A DNA stretch of 64,000 nt from Liberiplasma sp046541015 (GCA_046541015.1 JBKHEA010000002.1:115091-179090), one strand, 5' to 3'; shown: positions 35,605 through 45,627, counted from the stretch's first letter. Notes: generated from the sequence alone by a model not told the origin. Numbers and translations are program-made.

Positions 35605-38017
35605 TACTATGCTAGCCATTATTGATGCAACCGCTAAAGCCCAACTAGATCGTTTAACCATTCACCGCATGCCTGGAGCTTTACCATTTGCAGGAAAATA
35701 CCGCTTAATTGACTTTGCCTTATCGAACATCAAAAATGCTAACATAACCAATGTGGCCATTTTTCCTTATGGGAATTACCGTTCGCTTCAAGACCATATT
35801 GGAAGTGGAAAACGTTGGGATTTAGATAGAAGAAAAGATGGATTGTTTATTTTACCCCCTAAAAACATGACATTTGCAACCGAAGATATGGTTACATTTC
35901 AACGCATGAGTGAACATATTGAATATTTCAAGCGTAGTTTACAGCCTTACGTTTTACTCATTCAAGCGCATATTGTTTGGAATATTGATTTTAGTCATGT
36001 ATTAGATGACCATATTACATCAGGTGCCGATATTACTGAAATCATGGGTGAAAAAACCCGATTAAAATCGTTTATTATCGCAAAAGATAAACTATTAAAC
36101 TACATTTTAGAATATGATGCTATTCCTTATAAAACCATTAATGATGTCGTTTTAAATGCGCCATCTATTAAAATAAATACTTACATCCATAAAGCCTATA
36201 CACGCTATATTACTGATAATTTTAACTACATGAAATCGAATCTAGATATGCTTAGATTTGATATTGGACGAACAATTTTTTCTAGTGATAGGCCAATTTT
36301 ATCCAAAGAAAAAACTGCCCCACCAACCTTTTATGATGAGCACGCCAAAGTATCCAATTCCATGATTGCAAGTGGGACTTATGTCAATGGAACTGTGAGA
36401 AACAGCATTATTGGTCGTGATGTCATCATTAAAGAATCTGCGGTGATTGATAATAGCGTCATTATGAGTAATGCAGTTATTGAGAGTAATACCTTTATCA
36501 ATTACGCTATTTTAGATAAAGGTACCATCGTTAAAGAAGATACGTATATTGAAGGGACTTCAGTAGAACCCTACGTTACCCAAAAAGAACAGATTGTGAC
36601 TCCACAAACAGATTTTCATGTCTTGCATGTTGCAAGTGAGGCACTCCCTTTTGTTAAAACAGGTGGGTTAGCGGATGTTATTGGTAGTTTATCAAGACAT
36701 CTTGCTAAAAAAGGGATAAAAACGAGTGTCATATTACCCCTATATAAAAAAATCAAAGAAAATTACGAAGATGCTTATGAAAAAAAGATCTCAAAAGTCA
36801 TTACGTTTGGTGATACTTCACATAAAATAAGACTCTTTCATATGATTTATAAACAGGTTAATTATTATTTCATTGAGTCGTTTCATTACTTTGAACGTAC
36901 CGATATTTATGGGTATGATGATGATTGTGAACGCTTTGCGTTTTTCAATCTTGCTGTAAGTAAAGTCTTAGAAGCTATAGAACCTGTAGATTTAGTACAT
37001 TTACACGATTGGCATGTAGGGTTGATTCCTACGATTTTATCCCAACAAAACATAAAGAAAAAACCTAAAACGCTTTTAACATTACACAATATTGATTATC
37101 AAGGGGTTTGTCAAAATACATGTATGAATCAACTGCATTTAAATCAACACTATAATCCAGAACGTTTCACAAACTTTTTAGAAACTGCGATACTTACTGT
37201 TGATAAACTTACGACAGTTTCCCCAACATATCGTGATGAATTACGCTATGATTATTATGGGAAAAACTTGACTCAAGTCTTATTAAAACGTGAACGTGAC
37301 TTTTATGGCATCTTAAATGGTATTTCATCAAAAAACAGTCCACAAAATGATTCCTTAATCCATACGAAATACCATATGCAAAATCTAGAAAAGAAAGTTG
37401 AAAATAAACGTTTCTTACAAAAAGAAATGCAACTTGAAATAAATGATGCTTATTTTGTTATAGGGATTGTGAGTCGCATTGCTGAACAAAAAGGGTTTGA
37501 TATCATGATACCCGCTTTAGATGAATTCTTAAGTGACCATCATGATTGTCAAGTAGTCTTATTAGGAACTGGCAGTAAAGAGTACGTCATGAGGTTAACC
37601 GATTTAGCGACTAAGTATCCTAAACAAGTCAAATTAAATATTGGATATGATGCAACCATTCCAAATTACATTTATGCAGGAGCCGATTTATTTTTAATGC
37701 CATCAAGAGTTGAACCTTGTGGGTTATCACAAATGATCGCCATGCGCTATGGTACCATACCTTTAGTTAGACATACAGGGGGTTTAGCCGATACGGTTAC
37801 GAATTATGATGCTATCACTAAACAAGGTCATGGCTTTAGTTTTTTCCCTTATGATGTTTCAAGTTTAAAACAAACATTGCACGAAGCTAAAAAAGTTTTT
37901 AATGAAGAACCAATCACATGGAAAAAAATGATGAAACGTTCAATGCGTCAAGATTTTAGTCTAGAACGCCAAGCAACAAAAATGATAGAACTCTATCGAA
38001 TGATGTTAGAAAATTAA
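35597..38017 (+). CDS. GlgD-GlgA fusion: ADP-glucose pyrophosphorylase regulatory subunit joined to glycogen synthase
   Basis: One uninterrupted 806-aa protein. Residues about 1-330 resemble GlgD: HRMPGALPFAGKYRLIDFALSN near the start (in parts), GSGKRWDLDR, and a C-terminal beta-helix of hexapeptide repeats (about 250-325). It lacks the GGxGTRL catalytic loop, so this half should be regulatory. From about residue 338 it is glycogen synthase GlgA: HVASEALPFVKTGGLADVIG with the KTGGLAD ADP-glucose loop, the VHLHDWHVG strand, GIVSRIAEQKGFD and SRVEPCGLSQMIAMRYG. No stop, frame change or good internal ribosome site is seen at the junction. It follows glgC with an 8-base overlap. Confidence 0.92.
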   Translation: MNNTMLAIIDATAKAQLDRLTIHRMPGALPFAGKYRLIDFALSNIKNANITNVAIFPYGNYRSLQDHIGSGKRWDLDRRKDGLFILPPKNMTFATEDMVTFQRMSEHIEYFKRSLQPYVLLIQAHIVWNIDFSHVLDDHITSGADITEIMGEKTRLKSFIIAKDKLLNYILEYDAIPYKTINDVVLNAPSIKINTYIHKAYTRYITDNFNYMKSNLDMLRFDIGRTIFSSDRPILSKEKTAPPTFYDEHAKVSNSMIASGTYVNGTVRNSIIGRDVIIKESAVIDNSVIMSNAVIESNTFINYAILDKGTIVKEDTYIEGTSVEPYVTQKEQIVTPQTDFHVLHVASEALPFVKTGGLADVIGSLSRHLAKKGIKTSVILPLYKKIKENYEDAYEKKISKVITFGDTSHKIRLFHMIYKQVNYYFIESFHYFERTDIYGYDDDCERFAFFNLAVSKVLEAIEPVDLVHLHDWHVGLIPTILSQQNIKKKPKTLLTLHNIDYQGVCQNTCMNQLHLNQHYNPERFTNFLETAILTVDKLTTVSPTYRDELRYDYYGKNLTQVLLKRERDFYGILNGISSKNSPQNDSLIHTKYHMQNLEKKVENKRFLQKEMQLEINDAYFVIGIVSRIAEQKGFDIMIPALDEFLSDHHDCQVVLLGTGSKEYVMRLTDLATKYPKQVKLNIGYDATIPNYIYAGADLFLMPSRVEPCGLSQMIAMRYGTIPLVRHTGGLADTVTNYDAITKQGHGFSFFPYDVSSLKQTLHEAKKVFNEEPITWKKMMKRSMRQDFSLERQATKMIELYRMMLEN

Positions 38018-38028
38018 TGATTGAGGTA

Positions 38029-38063
38029 ACGGTTTCACGCGAGTTCATCGTGTAAAACCGTTA
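38029..38063 (+). promoter_or_regulatory. Long inverted repeat between glgDA and glgP
   Basis: AACGGTTTCACG and CGTGTAAAACCGTT form an imperfect stem with a loop of about 9 bases, followed by TTATTATTT and then a TATAAT (38072-38077). It may be a weak terminator for the operon, an operator for glgP, or both. Confidence 0.5.
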
Positions 38064-38097
38064 TTATTTGGTATAATACGATTGAGGAGTTGACGAA

Positions 38098-40494
38098 ATG
38101 AAATCATTTGAAAATAAAACCGTTTTTGTAAAAGATTATCAAGAACGTTTAGAAAAAAAATATGCGATATCATTTAAAGATTCTAGTACAAGACAACGTT
38201 ATCAAGTATTAGGAGAAATGGTATATGAAGCCATTAGTGAAGATTGGTTAAAAACAAAACAATTATATAATAAGGCATTACCAAAAGAAGTTCATTATTT
38301 CTCAATGGAGTTTCTTATGGGAAGACTCATCACGAATAACTTAAATAATTTAGGGTTAAGAGATCTTGTTGAAGAAGGCTTTAAGTCGCTTGGACTTGAC
38401 TTATTTGAAATTGAGCACTATGAAGCTGATGCAGGGTTAGGAAATGGTGGACTAGGTCGTTTAGCAGCATGTTTCTTAGATTCTATTGCGTCTTTAAATT
38501 TACCAGGTCATGGTAACGGAATTCGTTATCGCTATGGTTTATTTGAACAAGGAATTGAAAATGGTTATCAAATAGAAAAACCAGATGACTGGTTGAAAGA
38601 TCAATACGTTTGGGAAGTAAGAAATGAAGAAGAAGCCCTTGAAATTCCATTTGGTGGGTATGCTTATTTTGAAGATGGGCATGCAAAATATGTACCAAAT
38701 GAAATCATTAAAGCCGTACCTTATGATGTGCCTATTGTTGGTAATTTAAATGGGACTATCAACAACTTAAGATTATGGAATGCAGAACCAACAAAAGTTT
38801 ACCCAAGTGATATTCATGCTTTTGAATATGATACAGAAATTAGAAGAATCAGTGGATTTTTATATCCAGATGATACAACAAAAGAAGGTAAAATCTTACG
38901 TATTAAACAACAATATTTCTTTAGTGCTGCAGGAGTCAATAGCCTTCTAAAAAAACACTATGCACGCTTTCAAACCTTTGATAATTTAAGTGACCAATTG
39001 GTATTTCAAATCAATGATACCCATCCTTCTTTAATCATCCCTGAAATGATGCGTATTTTAGTTGATGAATATGATTATGAGTGGGAACACGCTTGGGATA
39101 TTACAAGTCATACTTGTGCCTATACAAATCATACGATTTTAGCAGAAGCTTTAGAAAAATGGCCGGTCAATATATTCCAACCAGTCTTACCTAGAATTTA
39201 TCAAATTATTGAAGAGATTAATAAACGTTACTGTAAAATGTTAATTGAAGTAACGAATAATGACCAAGATAAAGTTAGAAAATTAGCGATCATCGCTGAC
39301 AATCAAATTCGTATGGCTCATTTAGCTATTGTTGGTTCATTTAGTGTAAACGGGGTTGCAGCGTTACATACTGAAATCATTAAAAATATTGAAATGAAAG
39401 ACTTCAACGAACTTTACCCAGACAAATTTAACAATAAAACCAATGGGATTACCCATCGTCGCTGGTTAAAACATATCAATAAAGAACTTTCAACAGTATT
39501 AGATATGGTGAGTGATAATTGGTTACACGATCCATTTGAACTAAAAAATTTAGAGTCTAAAATTAATTACAAAAAATATAGAGAACCTATTTCAAAAATG
39601 AAACGTGCTAAAAAAGTCGCTTTAGCAAAACGTATTGAACAAGAACAAGGCATTATATTAAACCCAGATTCAATTTTTGATGTGCAAGTAAAACGTCTTC
39701 ATGAGTATAAACGTCAATTGATGAATGCGCTACATATTATGATGGTTTATAACCGTTTAAAAACAGATATCGTATTTAAAGAAAACTATGTCCCTCATAG
39801 TTTCATATTCGGTGCTAAAGCTGCATCAGGGTATTTTTACGCAAAAAAAATTATTAAGTTAATTAATACTATCGCTGATAAAGTCAATCATGATCCGGAT
39901 ACCTCAGAATATTTAAAAGTCGTTTTTGTTGAAAATTATAATGTCACCTACGCAGAACAAATTATTCCAGCCTGTGATATCAGTGAGCAAATATCAACCG
40001 CATCTAAAGAAGCTAGTGGGACAGGAAATATGAAATTCATGATGAATGGTGCAATTACTTTAGGCACTTTAGATGGCGCAAATGTTGAGATTGCAGAACT
40101 TGTTGGGGATGATAATATTATCATCTTTGGTTTAACGAGTGATGAAGTTAATGAACTCAATGCAAAGGGTGGGTATAATCCACTTGATATTTATCAACAT
40201 GACAAAGAAATTCAAGTTGTGATTGATCAGTTAACTAATGGTTTCTTTGGAGAAGTGGCTAAAGATGAATTTAAAGAAATCAAAGAAAAATTATTAGGTA
40301 AAGATGAATATTATGTCCTTAAAGATTTACGTGCTTATGCTAGCGCACATGAGAAAGCCAATGAGTTATATAAAGACAGCGAGCAATGGTTAACCATGTC
40401 AATGATAAACATCGCACGTAGTGGGTATTTCTCAAGTGACCGTACGATTAATCAATACGCCAATGAAATTTGGAACATTAAACCAATTAAGTAA
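38098..40494 (+). CDS. glgP: Glycogen/starch phosphorylase
   Basis: GlgP releases glucose-1-phosphate from glycogen ends. The 798-aa protein has the conserved EMDAGLGNGGLGRLAAC-like stretch (here EADAGLGNGGLGRLAAC), INDTHPSL, VKRLHEYKRQ and the PLP lysine K646 in GTGNMKFMMNGA. It is a typical phosphorylase length. The ATG follows TTGAGGAG. Its product would feed pgcA at 42613. A terminator follows. Confidence 0.97.
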   Translation: MKSFENKTVFVKDYQERLEKKYAISFKDSSTRQRYQVLGEMVYEAISEDWLKTKQLYNKALPKEVHYFSMEFLMGRLITNNLNNLGLRDLVEEGFKSLGLDLFEIEHYEADAGLGNGGLGRLAACFLDSIASLNLPGHGNGIRYRYGLFEQGIENGYQIEKPDDWLKDQYVWEVRNEEEALEIPFGGYAYFEDGHAKYVPNEIIKAVPYDVPIVGNLNGTINNLRLWNAEPTKVYPSDIHAFEYDTEIRRISGFLYPDDTTKEGKILRIKQQYFFSAAGVNSLLKKHYARFQTFDNLSDQLVFQINDTHPSLIIPEMMRILVDEYDYEWEHAWDITSHTCAYTNHTILAEALEKWPVNIFQPVLPRIYQIIEEINKRYCKMLIEVTNNDQDKVRKLAIIADNQIRMAHLAIVGSFSVNGVAALHTEIIKNIEMKDFNELYPDKFNNKTNGITHRRWLKHINKELSTVLDMVSDNWLHDPFELKNLESKINYKKYREPISKMKRAKKVALAKRIEQEQGIILNPDSIFDVQVKRLHEYKRQLMNALHIMMVYNRLKTDIVFKENYVPHSFIFGAKAASGYFYAKKIIKLINTIADKVNHDPDTSEYLKVVFVENYNVTYAEQIIPACDISEQISTASKEASGTGNMKFMMNGAITLGTLDGANVEIAELVGDDNIIIFGLTSDEVNELNAKGGYNPLDIYQHDKEIQVVIDQLTNGFFGEVAKDEFKEIKEKLLGKDEYYVLKDLRAYASAHEKANELYKDSEQWLTMSMINIARSGYFSSDRTINQYANEIWNIKPIK

Positions 40495-40523
40495 AGATGC
40501 AAATTTTTGCATCTTTTCTTTTT
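40493..40523 (+). terminator. Terminator after glgP
   Basis: AAAGATGCAAA pairs with TTTGCATCTTT, followed by a T-rich tract. It overlaps the stop codon of glgP. Confidence 0.85.
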
Positions 40524-40555
40524 ATTATCAAGTATAATATTTACGAGGTGAGACA

Positions 40556-41869
40556 GTGGACTTACTTATATTAATGGGTGGTATTATATTACTCATGGTT
40601 GCGATTTATAAAGGCAAAAATATTATCCTTGTTGTGCCAATGATTTTATTATTGGTGATTTTTTTATCGGGAGAATTGCATGGCTTTTTTAACTATCTAT
40701 CGATTTATGTACAGGCAATGCTTGCCTTTTTTAGTGCTAATGCCCTTTTATTTTTCTTAGGCGTATTACTTGGTGCATTTATTAGTGAAACACAGCTTGC
40801 TTTAAATATGGCAAATACCTTAATTAATGCTTTAGGTGAGCGTTATGCCGTGGTTGCACTCATTTTACTAATCAATATTATGATGCTTGGAGGCATTAGT
40901 GGATTTATTATTATTTTTACAATCTATCCCATTGCATTAAAAGTGTTTAATGAACTCAACATTCCAAAACGGTTTATTTTTGGACTTATTGGGGTTGCGA
41001 TGGCAACTTATATGATTGGGGCATTTCCTGGTAGTTTACAAGTCCAAAATATTATCCCTACGATGGTTTTAGATTCTAGTATTTATTCTGGATTTACCCT
41101 CGGACTTGTTTTGACGGTTTACTTATTTATTACAGGGACAACTTATTTAATGTGGCGAATTCATAGTGTTTTAAAAAAAGAAGGCATAACCTTAAAAAGA
41201 AGAAGTCTTCATCGCGTTAAACCTAAAGAATTTTTAGTGTTTTTACCCCTTTTTATTGTTTTAACCCTCAATTTAATTTTATCCTTATTTATTTTACCTA
41301 TTGTCCTAAAATCTAATCATCAAATTACCTTGACTGCAATCAATATTAGTTTAATGTTTGGGGTTTTAACAACATGGCTTATGCGTGTAAAACCTTTAAC
41401 TAACTATAAACAAATCGTTTATTCAAGTTTTCTTTTAGCATTAAAACCTCTATTATTTGTAGGCACGACTTTTGCGTTTGGTTCTGTCATTAGTGCTATG
41501 CCTTTTATTTCAACCATTAAAGCCCCCCTTCTTGAATTAAATCCTTATATTGCGCTACCTTTAACGGTTGCATTATTTGCTGGAATTAGTGGGAGTGCAA
41601 CCGGAGGATTAAGTATCGCTTTTCCGTTTTTAGGGGACGCTTTTATTCAACAAATTAATACCTTAAATATTAACCAATCACTTTTGCATCGACTAGCTGT
41701 AATGAGTAGTGTTACCATTGATACCTTGCCAACAAACGGGACGACATTAACAATGTTAAAAGTTACCAATTTAACCTATAAAGCAATCTACTTTGATTAC
41801 TTCATGATTACTGTATTAAATACAAGCATTGCGACTGTTTTAGGTATGCTTTTAGTGATTAATACTTGA
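40556..41869 (+). CDS. GntP/ion-transporter-superfamily permease
   Basis: This 437-aa protein has about 11-12 hydrophobic segments and the pattern of the GntP-like carboxylate permeases: a conserved GGISGFIIIF helix, LPTNGTTLTMLKVTNL near residue 385 and a glycine-rich FAGISGSATGGLS helix near 345. The probable substrate is an organic acid such as a hydroxy- or short-chain fatty acid; this is inference. It starts with GTG at 40556 behind GAGGTGAG. A TATAAT lies at 40533-40538. Confidence 0.7.
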   Translation: MDLLILMGGIILLMVAIYKGKNIILVVPMILLLVIFLSGELHGFFNYLSIYVQAMLAFFSANALLFFLGVLLGAFISETQLALNMANTLINALGERYAVVALILLINIMMLGGISGFIIIFTIYPIALKVFNELNIPKRFIFGLIGVAMATYMIGAFPGSLQVQNIIPTMVLDSSIYSGFTLGLVLTVYLFITGTTYLMWRIHSVLKKEGITLKRRSLHRVKPKEFLVFLPLFIVLTLNLILSLFILPIVLKSNHQITLTAINISLMFGVLTTWLMRVKPLTNYKQIVYSSFLLALKPLLFVGTTFAFGSVISAMPFISTIKAPLLELNPYIALPLTVALFAGISGSATGGLSIAFPFLGDAFIQQINTLNINQSLLHRLAVMSSVTIDTLPTNGTTLTMLKVTNLTYKAIYFDYFMITVLNTSIATVLGMLLVINT

Positions 41870-41922
41870 AAAAATCTTTGAAAGTCGTTAAACTTAATAT
41901 GAAATGAGTGAGGAGGCCCATC

Positions 41923-42450
41923 ATGAAATACGAAAATGATTTTTATGTAAGCGCAGCAAAAATAGGAAAACAAGCCCCACGTTTTAGCATGAATGCTTTA
42001 ATACCAAATACTTCTAATGGTTTTAAGGGTGATATATACGTACTTGATCATACAGTTGATCAAGGTAAATGGATTATCTTATATTTTTATGGGTTAGATT
42101 TTGATAATAGCGCCTTAGAAATGATTCAAGGTTTTGATGCATTAAAGGATGACTTTGAAAAAGAAAATGCGATATTAGTTGCAGTTTCAACTGACTCAAT
42201 TAGTGCACATAGTGCTTGGCAAAATGGTGCTTTAGGAAAAATAAATCACATTCACGCAAGTGATTTAAACCATAAAGTAAGCGAAGCTTTTGGGGTTTTA
42301 GATGAAGTGCAAGGGTTATCAAATCCTGGCGTATTTATGATATCGCCTAATGGCATTTTAAGTGCGAGTTTTACTCAAATATTTAAATCAGTTCTTAAAG
42401 CGGATATGGTTTTAAAGACCTTTATAGACTTAAAAGAAACCTTAAAATAA
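41923..42450 (+). CDS. AhpC/TSA peroxiredoxin-like protein without cysteines
   Basis: The 175-aa protein follows the AhpC fold order: GKQAPRFSMNAL, KWIILYFYGLDF, ILVAVSTDSISAHSAWQ, then NPGVFMISPNGIL. The peroxidatic motif that normally reads FVCPTE after LDF is DNSALE here, and the whole protein has no cysteine. It therefore cannot be an ordinary peroxiredoxin. I chose ATG 41923, right after GAGGAGG, over a GTG at 41908. It sits alone between a permease and a terminator. It may have a structural, chaperone or sensory role, but function is unknown. Confidence 0.75.
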   Translation: MKYENDFYVSAAKIGKQAPRFSMNALIPNTSNGFKGDIYVLDHTVDQGKWIILYFYGLDFDNSALEMIQGFDALKDDFEKENAILVAVSTDSISAHSAWQNGALGKINHIHASDLNHKVSEAFGVLDEVQGLSNPGVFMISPNGILSASFTQIFKSVLKADMVLKTFIDLKETLK

Positions 42451-42471
42451 GGTTTTAATTAAGTTGTTATT

Positions 42472-42497
42472 AAGTCAGTTTTTAACTGGCTTTTTTT
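42472..42497 (+). terminator. Terminator after the peroxiredoxin-like gene
   Basis: AAGTCAGTT pairs with AACTGGCTT (one G-T pair) across TTT, followed by T7. Confidence 0.85.
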
Positions 42498-42530
42498 ATA
42501 GCAAGTTATTTAGAAAAGACGGATTTTGTA

Positions 42531-42559
42531 TTGAAAAAGCAAGAACGATAAGTTATAAT
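42531..42559 (+). promoter_or_regulatory. Predicted promoter of the pgcA-rnf operon
   Basis: TTGAAA (42531-42536) and TATAAT (42554-42559) are separated by 17 bases. No terminator is seen from here to the end of rnfB, so this could drive the whole pgcA-rnf unit. A second TATAAT at 42585-42590 is possible but has no clear -35. Confidence 0.65.
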
Positions 42560-42612
42560 ACAAATGTTATAAAAGTAAGCACGTTATAATATATATGAAA
42601 GGGCGTGAACCC

Positions 42613-44328
42613 GTGAATAAAATCTATGAAACTTGGCTAAACTATGAAGGTTTAGATCAAGACTTAAAAGATGAGTTAAAATCAATGAATGAAGAAGAAA
42701 TAGAGGATGCTTTTTATAAACCCCTATCCTTTGGAACGGGTGGGATGCGCGGCATTATTGGTGCAGGCATCAATCGTATGAATGTTTATACTTTACGCAA
42801 AGCAGCTTATGGCTTTGCGCAGTTTTTGCTTGAAAGCAATAAAGACGCAAAAACTAAAGGTGTAGCTATAGCCTATGATAACCGCTATAAAAGTGAGTTA
42901 TTTGCGAAAGTTTGCGTTGGTGTCTTAGCTGCGCATGGCATTAAGTCTTTTTTATTTGAGCAGTTACGCCCAACACCATTATTATCATTTGCTGTAAGAC
43001 AAACAAATGCAGCAGGTGGCATCATGGTCACTGCAAGTCATAACCCGCCAAACTATAATGGCTTTAAAATTTATGACGCAGATGGGTGTCAGTTGGTCCC
43101 AAGATTAGCTGATCAAGTTGTTAAACATGTTGATCAAGTAAGTGATGTATTTAAAGTTCAAGCAATGCCTTTTGATGAAGCAAAAGAAAAAGGGTTTGTG
43201 ACTATGCTTTCTCGTGAGATGGATAATGAATACTTATCTTATATTAAAACCGTTCAACTAAAACCAAATCAGAAAAAAGCATTAAAAATCGTTTTTACCC
43301 CCTTGCATGGAGCAAGTAGAGAAATTGGATTACGTAGTCTAGTTGAAAATGGTTATGAGGTCATACCAGTTGAAGAACAAATGGTCGCAGACAGTAAGTT
43401 TTCAACCGTTAAATCACCGAATCCAGAAGATGAAAATGCTTTTGAATATGCCGTTAAATATGGGCTTAAACATAAAGCGGATTTACTGATTGCAACAGAC
43501 CCTGATGGGGATCGTTTAGGAATTGCTGTATGGCATCAAAATAAATACCACTTTCTAAGTGGAAATCAAACAGGTGCTATTTTTATTGATTATTTACTAA
43601 AAACCTTACATGAAAAGGGTAAAATCCCTGCCCACGGACTAATTTACAACACGATTGTTACAAGTGATTTTGGCGCGAAAATTGCTAAAACCTATGGAAT
43701 CGATGTCCAATCAACCTTAACTGGCTTTAAATTCATTGGAGAACAAATGAAAAAAATAGAGACAACCAATGAAACCTTCTTAATGGGGTATGAAGAAAGT
43801 TATGGGTATGTTATTAAAGATTTTGTCCGTGATAAAGATTCTATACAAGCGATGGTATTTGCAAGTGAAATTGCAAATGATTTAAAACATTTAGGAAAAA
43901 CTTTGATTGATTACTTGTATGAACTTTATGATATGTATGGTGCTTACCGTGAAGATTTAGTCAGCATCAATTTAGAAGGTCAAGCGGGTGAAGCACGAAT
44001 CAATCAAATCATGGAATATTTTAGAGCCTATGATCAGGAAACCTTTGATGGTAAAAAGATTCTAGCAAAAGAAGATTATTTAAAGAAAATACGCTATGAA
44101 GATGGCAGAAAAATTGTTATCAATTTACCACCATCCAATGTAGTTAAGTTTATCTTAGATGATGAATCATGGTTTGTTTTAAGACCTAGTGGGACAGAAC
44201 CTAAACTAAAAATTTATATCGCTTTAAAAGATTCAAGCATCAGTAAAGCTGATGAACATATAAAGCTTTTAAAAGAATCAATTCTTAACACAATTAATAC
44301 GATAAATGATGAGGATGTGAATACATGA
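42613..44328 (+). CDS. pgcA: Phosphoglucomutase / phosphomannomutase (PgcA type)
   Basis: The enzyme interconverts glucose-1-phosphate and glucose-6-phosphate. The 571-aa protein matches Bacillus PgcA, with FGTGGMRGIIGAGINRMN, the phosphoserine S142 in TASHNPPNYNG, the metal loop DPDGDRLG and the sugar loop RPSGTEPK near the end. I chose GTG 42613, 9 bases after GAAAGGG, rather than ATG 42595, which lies against the -10 region with no ribosome site. It overlaps rnfC by 4 bases (ATGA), so it is translationally coupled to the Rnf operon. Confidence 0.94.
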   Translation: MNKIYETWLNYEGLDQDLKDELKSMNEEEIEDAFYKPLSFGTGGMRGIIGAGINRMNVYTLRKAAYGFAQFLLESNKDAKTKGVAIAYDNRYKSELFAKVCVGVLAAHGIKSFLFEQLRPTPLLSFAVRQTNAAGGIMVTASHNPPNYNGFKIYDADGCQLVPRLADQVVKHVDQVSDVFKVQAMPFDEAKEKGFVTMLSREMDNEYLSYIKTVQLKPNQKKALKIVFTPLHGASREIGLRSLVENGYEVIPVEEQMVADSKFSTVKSPNPEDENAFEYAVKYGLKHKADLLIATDPDGDRLGIAVWHQNKYHFLSGNQTGAIFIDYLLKTLHEKGKIPAHGLIYNTIVTSDFGAKIAKTYGIDVQSTLTGFKFIGEQMKKIETTNETFLMGYEESYGYVIKDFVRDKDSIQAMVFASEIANDLKHLGKTLIDYLYELYDMYGAYREDLVSINLEGQAGEARINQIMEYFRAYDQETFDGKKILAKEDYLKKIRYEDGRKIVINLPPSNVVKFILDDESWFVLRPSGTEPKLKIYIALKDSSISKADEHIKLLKESILNTINTINDEDVNT

Positions 44329-45623
44329 TTAGTAAAGAAAAGCGTGTTGCCGATTATAAACAACTAACGACTGAACTACCGCTTTTGCGTTATGTTGACC
44401 CTGAGCATGTTTACTTAAATCTAACGACTGCACGCTGTAAAACCTATACCCTTGATGTTAAAGAAGGGGACCGTGTGAAACTCGGTCAAATTATTGGAGA
44501 GCGTGATGGCGGTTTCTTTAAACAACCTATTTATTCAACCATTAGTGGGACTGTTGAAGAGATTGTAACAAAAATAGATTCAACAGGCATCGATGCTGAG
44601 TTTATTACCATTCGCAATGATTTTAAAGATGAGTATCATGAAAGTATTGCCGATAGACCTGATAGTGTCATTGAGCGTTTAACTCAAGAAGATATGGTTG
44701 AAATCGTTAAAGAAAAAGCTTTGGTTGGACTTGGTGGAAGTGGATTCCCTTCCTACGTTAAACTATCTACAAAAGAAAAAATTGATACCGTTGTTATTAA
44801 TGCAGTTGAATGTGAACCGTATTTATCAAGTGACTACCGCTTGATTAAAGACCAATCGTATCAAATTTTCAAAGGATTAGAATATATTATGCAAGCTGTT
44901 AACGCTAAAGAAGGCGTTATCGCAATTAAAAAAACCAAAAAAGAACTTATTGAAGTATTAGAACGTGAATTAAAACGTTTTAATAAATATAAAATTAGAC
45001 TTGCAAAACTTGGTAATTATTATCCACAAGGCTGGGAAGTTGAAGTTTTTGAAAAAGCTTTAGGTAAAAGAATACCACTAAAAGAATTACCAATGAAACA
45101 TGGTATTTTAGGCTTTAATGTGTCAACTTGTCAAAGTATTTATGAAGCGATTAAACATAATTTGCCAATTACTAAACGCTATATGACTGTTAATGGGGAT
45201 GCAATTAGTTTCCCACAATCAATTCGTGTGCGTGTAGGAACTAGTGTTGAGGACTTGATTAAATTAAGTGATGGATTTAAACAAGAAGCGGAAAAAATCA
45301 ACATTATTATTGGTGGACCTATGATGGGGGCTGCAGTAAAAAGTACTGATGTTGTTGTAACCCCAACCCTCACAAGTGTATTAGTGTTTAAAGATATTGA
45401 TTATAAAGAAGAACCATGTGTTCGTTGTGGATCATGTGTTTTAAGTTGTCCTGTTGATATTCAACCAGTCAATATCATGAATGCTGTAAAACGAAATGAT
45501 ACAAAAGCTATGGAATTACTTGGTGCTAAAAACTGTATTGAGTGTGGGCTATGTGCCTTCGTATGTACCAGTAAAATTCATGTAACAAACTACGTCAGAG
45601 AAGCGAAGAAGATTTTAGGGTGA
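44325..45623 (+). CDS. rnfC: Rnf complex subunit C
   Basis: RnfC is the peripheral NADH-side subunit of the ion-pumping ferredoxin:NAD+ oxidoreductase. The 432-aa protein has a glycine-rich nucleotide/FMN site (VGLGGSGFPSYVKL), NAVECEPYLSSDYRL, an SLBB-type region (MTVNGDA), and two [4Fe-4S] motifs CVRCGSCVLSCP and CIECGLCAFVC near residues 366-417. It is the first of the rnf genes, in the order C, D, G, E, A, (57-aa ORF), B, the usual Firmicutes order. Confidence 0.95.
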   Translation: MISKEKRVADYKQLTTELPLLRYVDPEHVYLNLTTARCKTYTLDVKEGDRVKLGQIIGERDGGFFKQPIYSTISGTVEEIVTKIDSTGIDAEFITIRNDFKDEYHESIADRPDSVIERLTQEDMVEIVKEKALVGLGGSGFPSYVKLSTKEKIDTVVINAVECEPYLSSDYRLIKDQSYQIFKGLEYIMQAVNAKEGVIAIKKTKKELIEVLERELKRFNKYKIRLAKLGNYYPQGWEVEVFEKALGKRIPLKELPMKHGILGFNVSTCQSIYEAIKHNLPITKRYMTVNGDAISFPQSIRVRVGTSVEDLIKLSDGFKQEAEKINIIIGGPMMGAAVKSTDVVVTPTLTSVLVFKDIDYKEEPCVRCGSCVLSCPVDIQPVNIMNAVKRNDTKAMELLGAKNCIECGLCAFVCTSKIHVTNYVREAKKILG

Positions 45624-45627
45624 TAAC

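Noticed and set aside
42595..42612. ATG 42595 as the start of pgcA
   Set aside because: It lies directly behind a TATAAT-like box without a ribosome site. GTG 42613 is preceded by GAAAGGG and matches the start of Bacillus PgcA.
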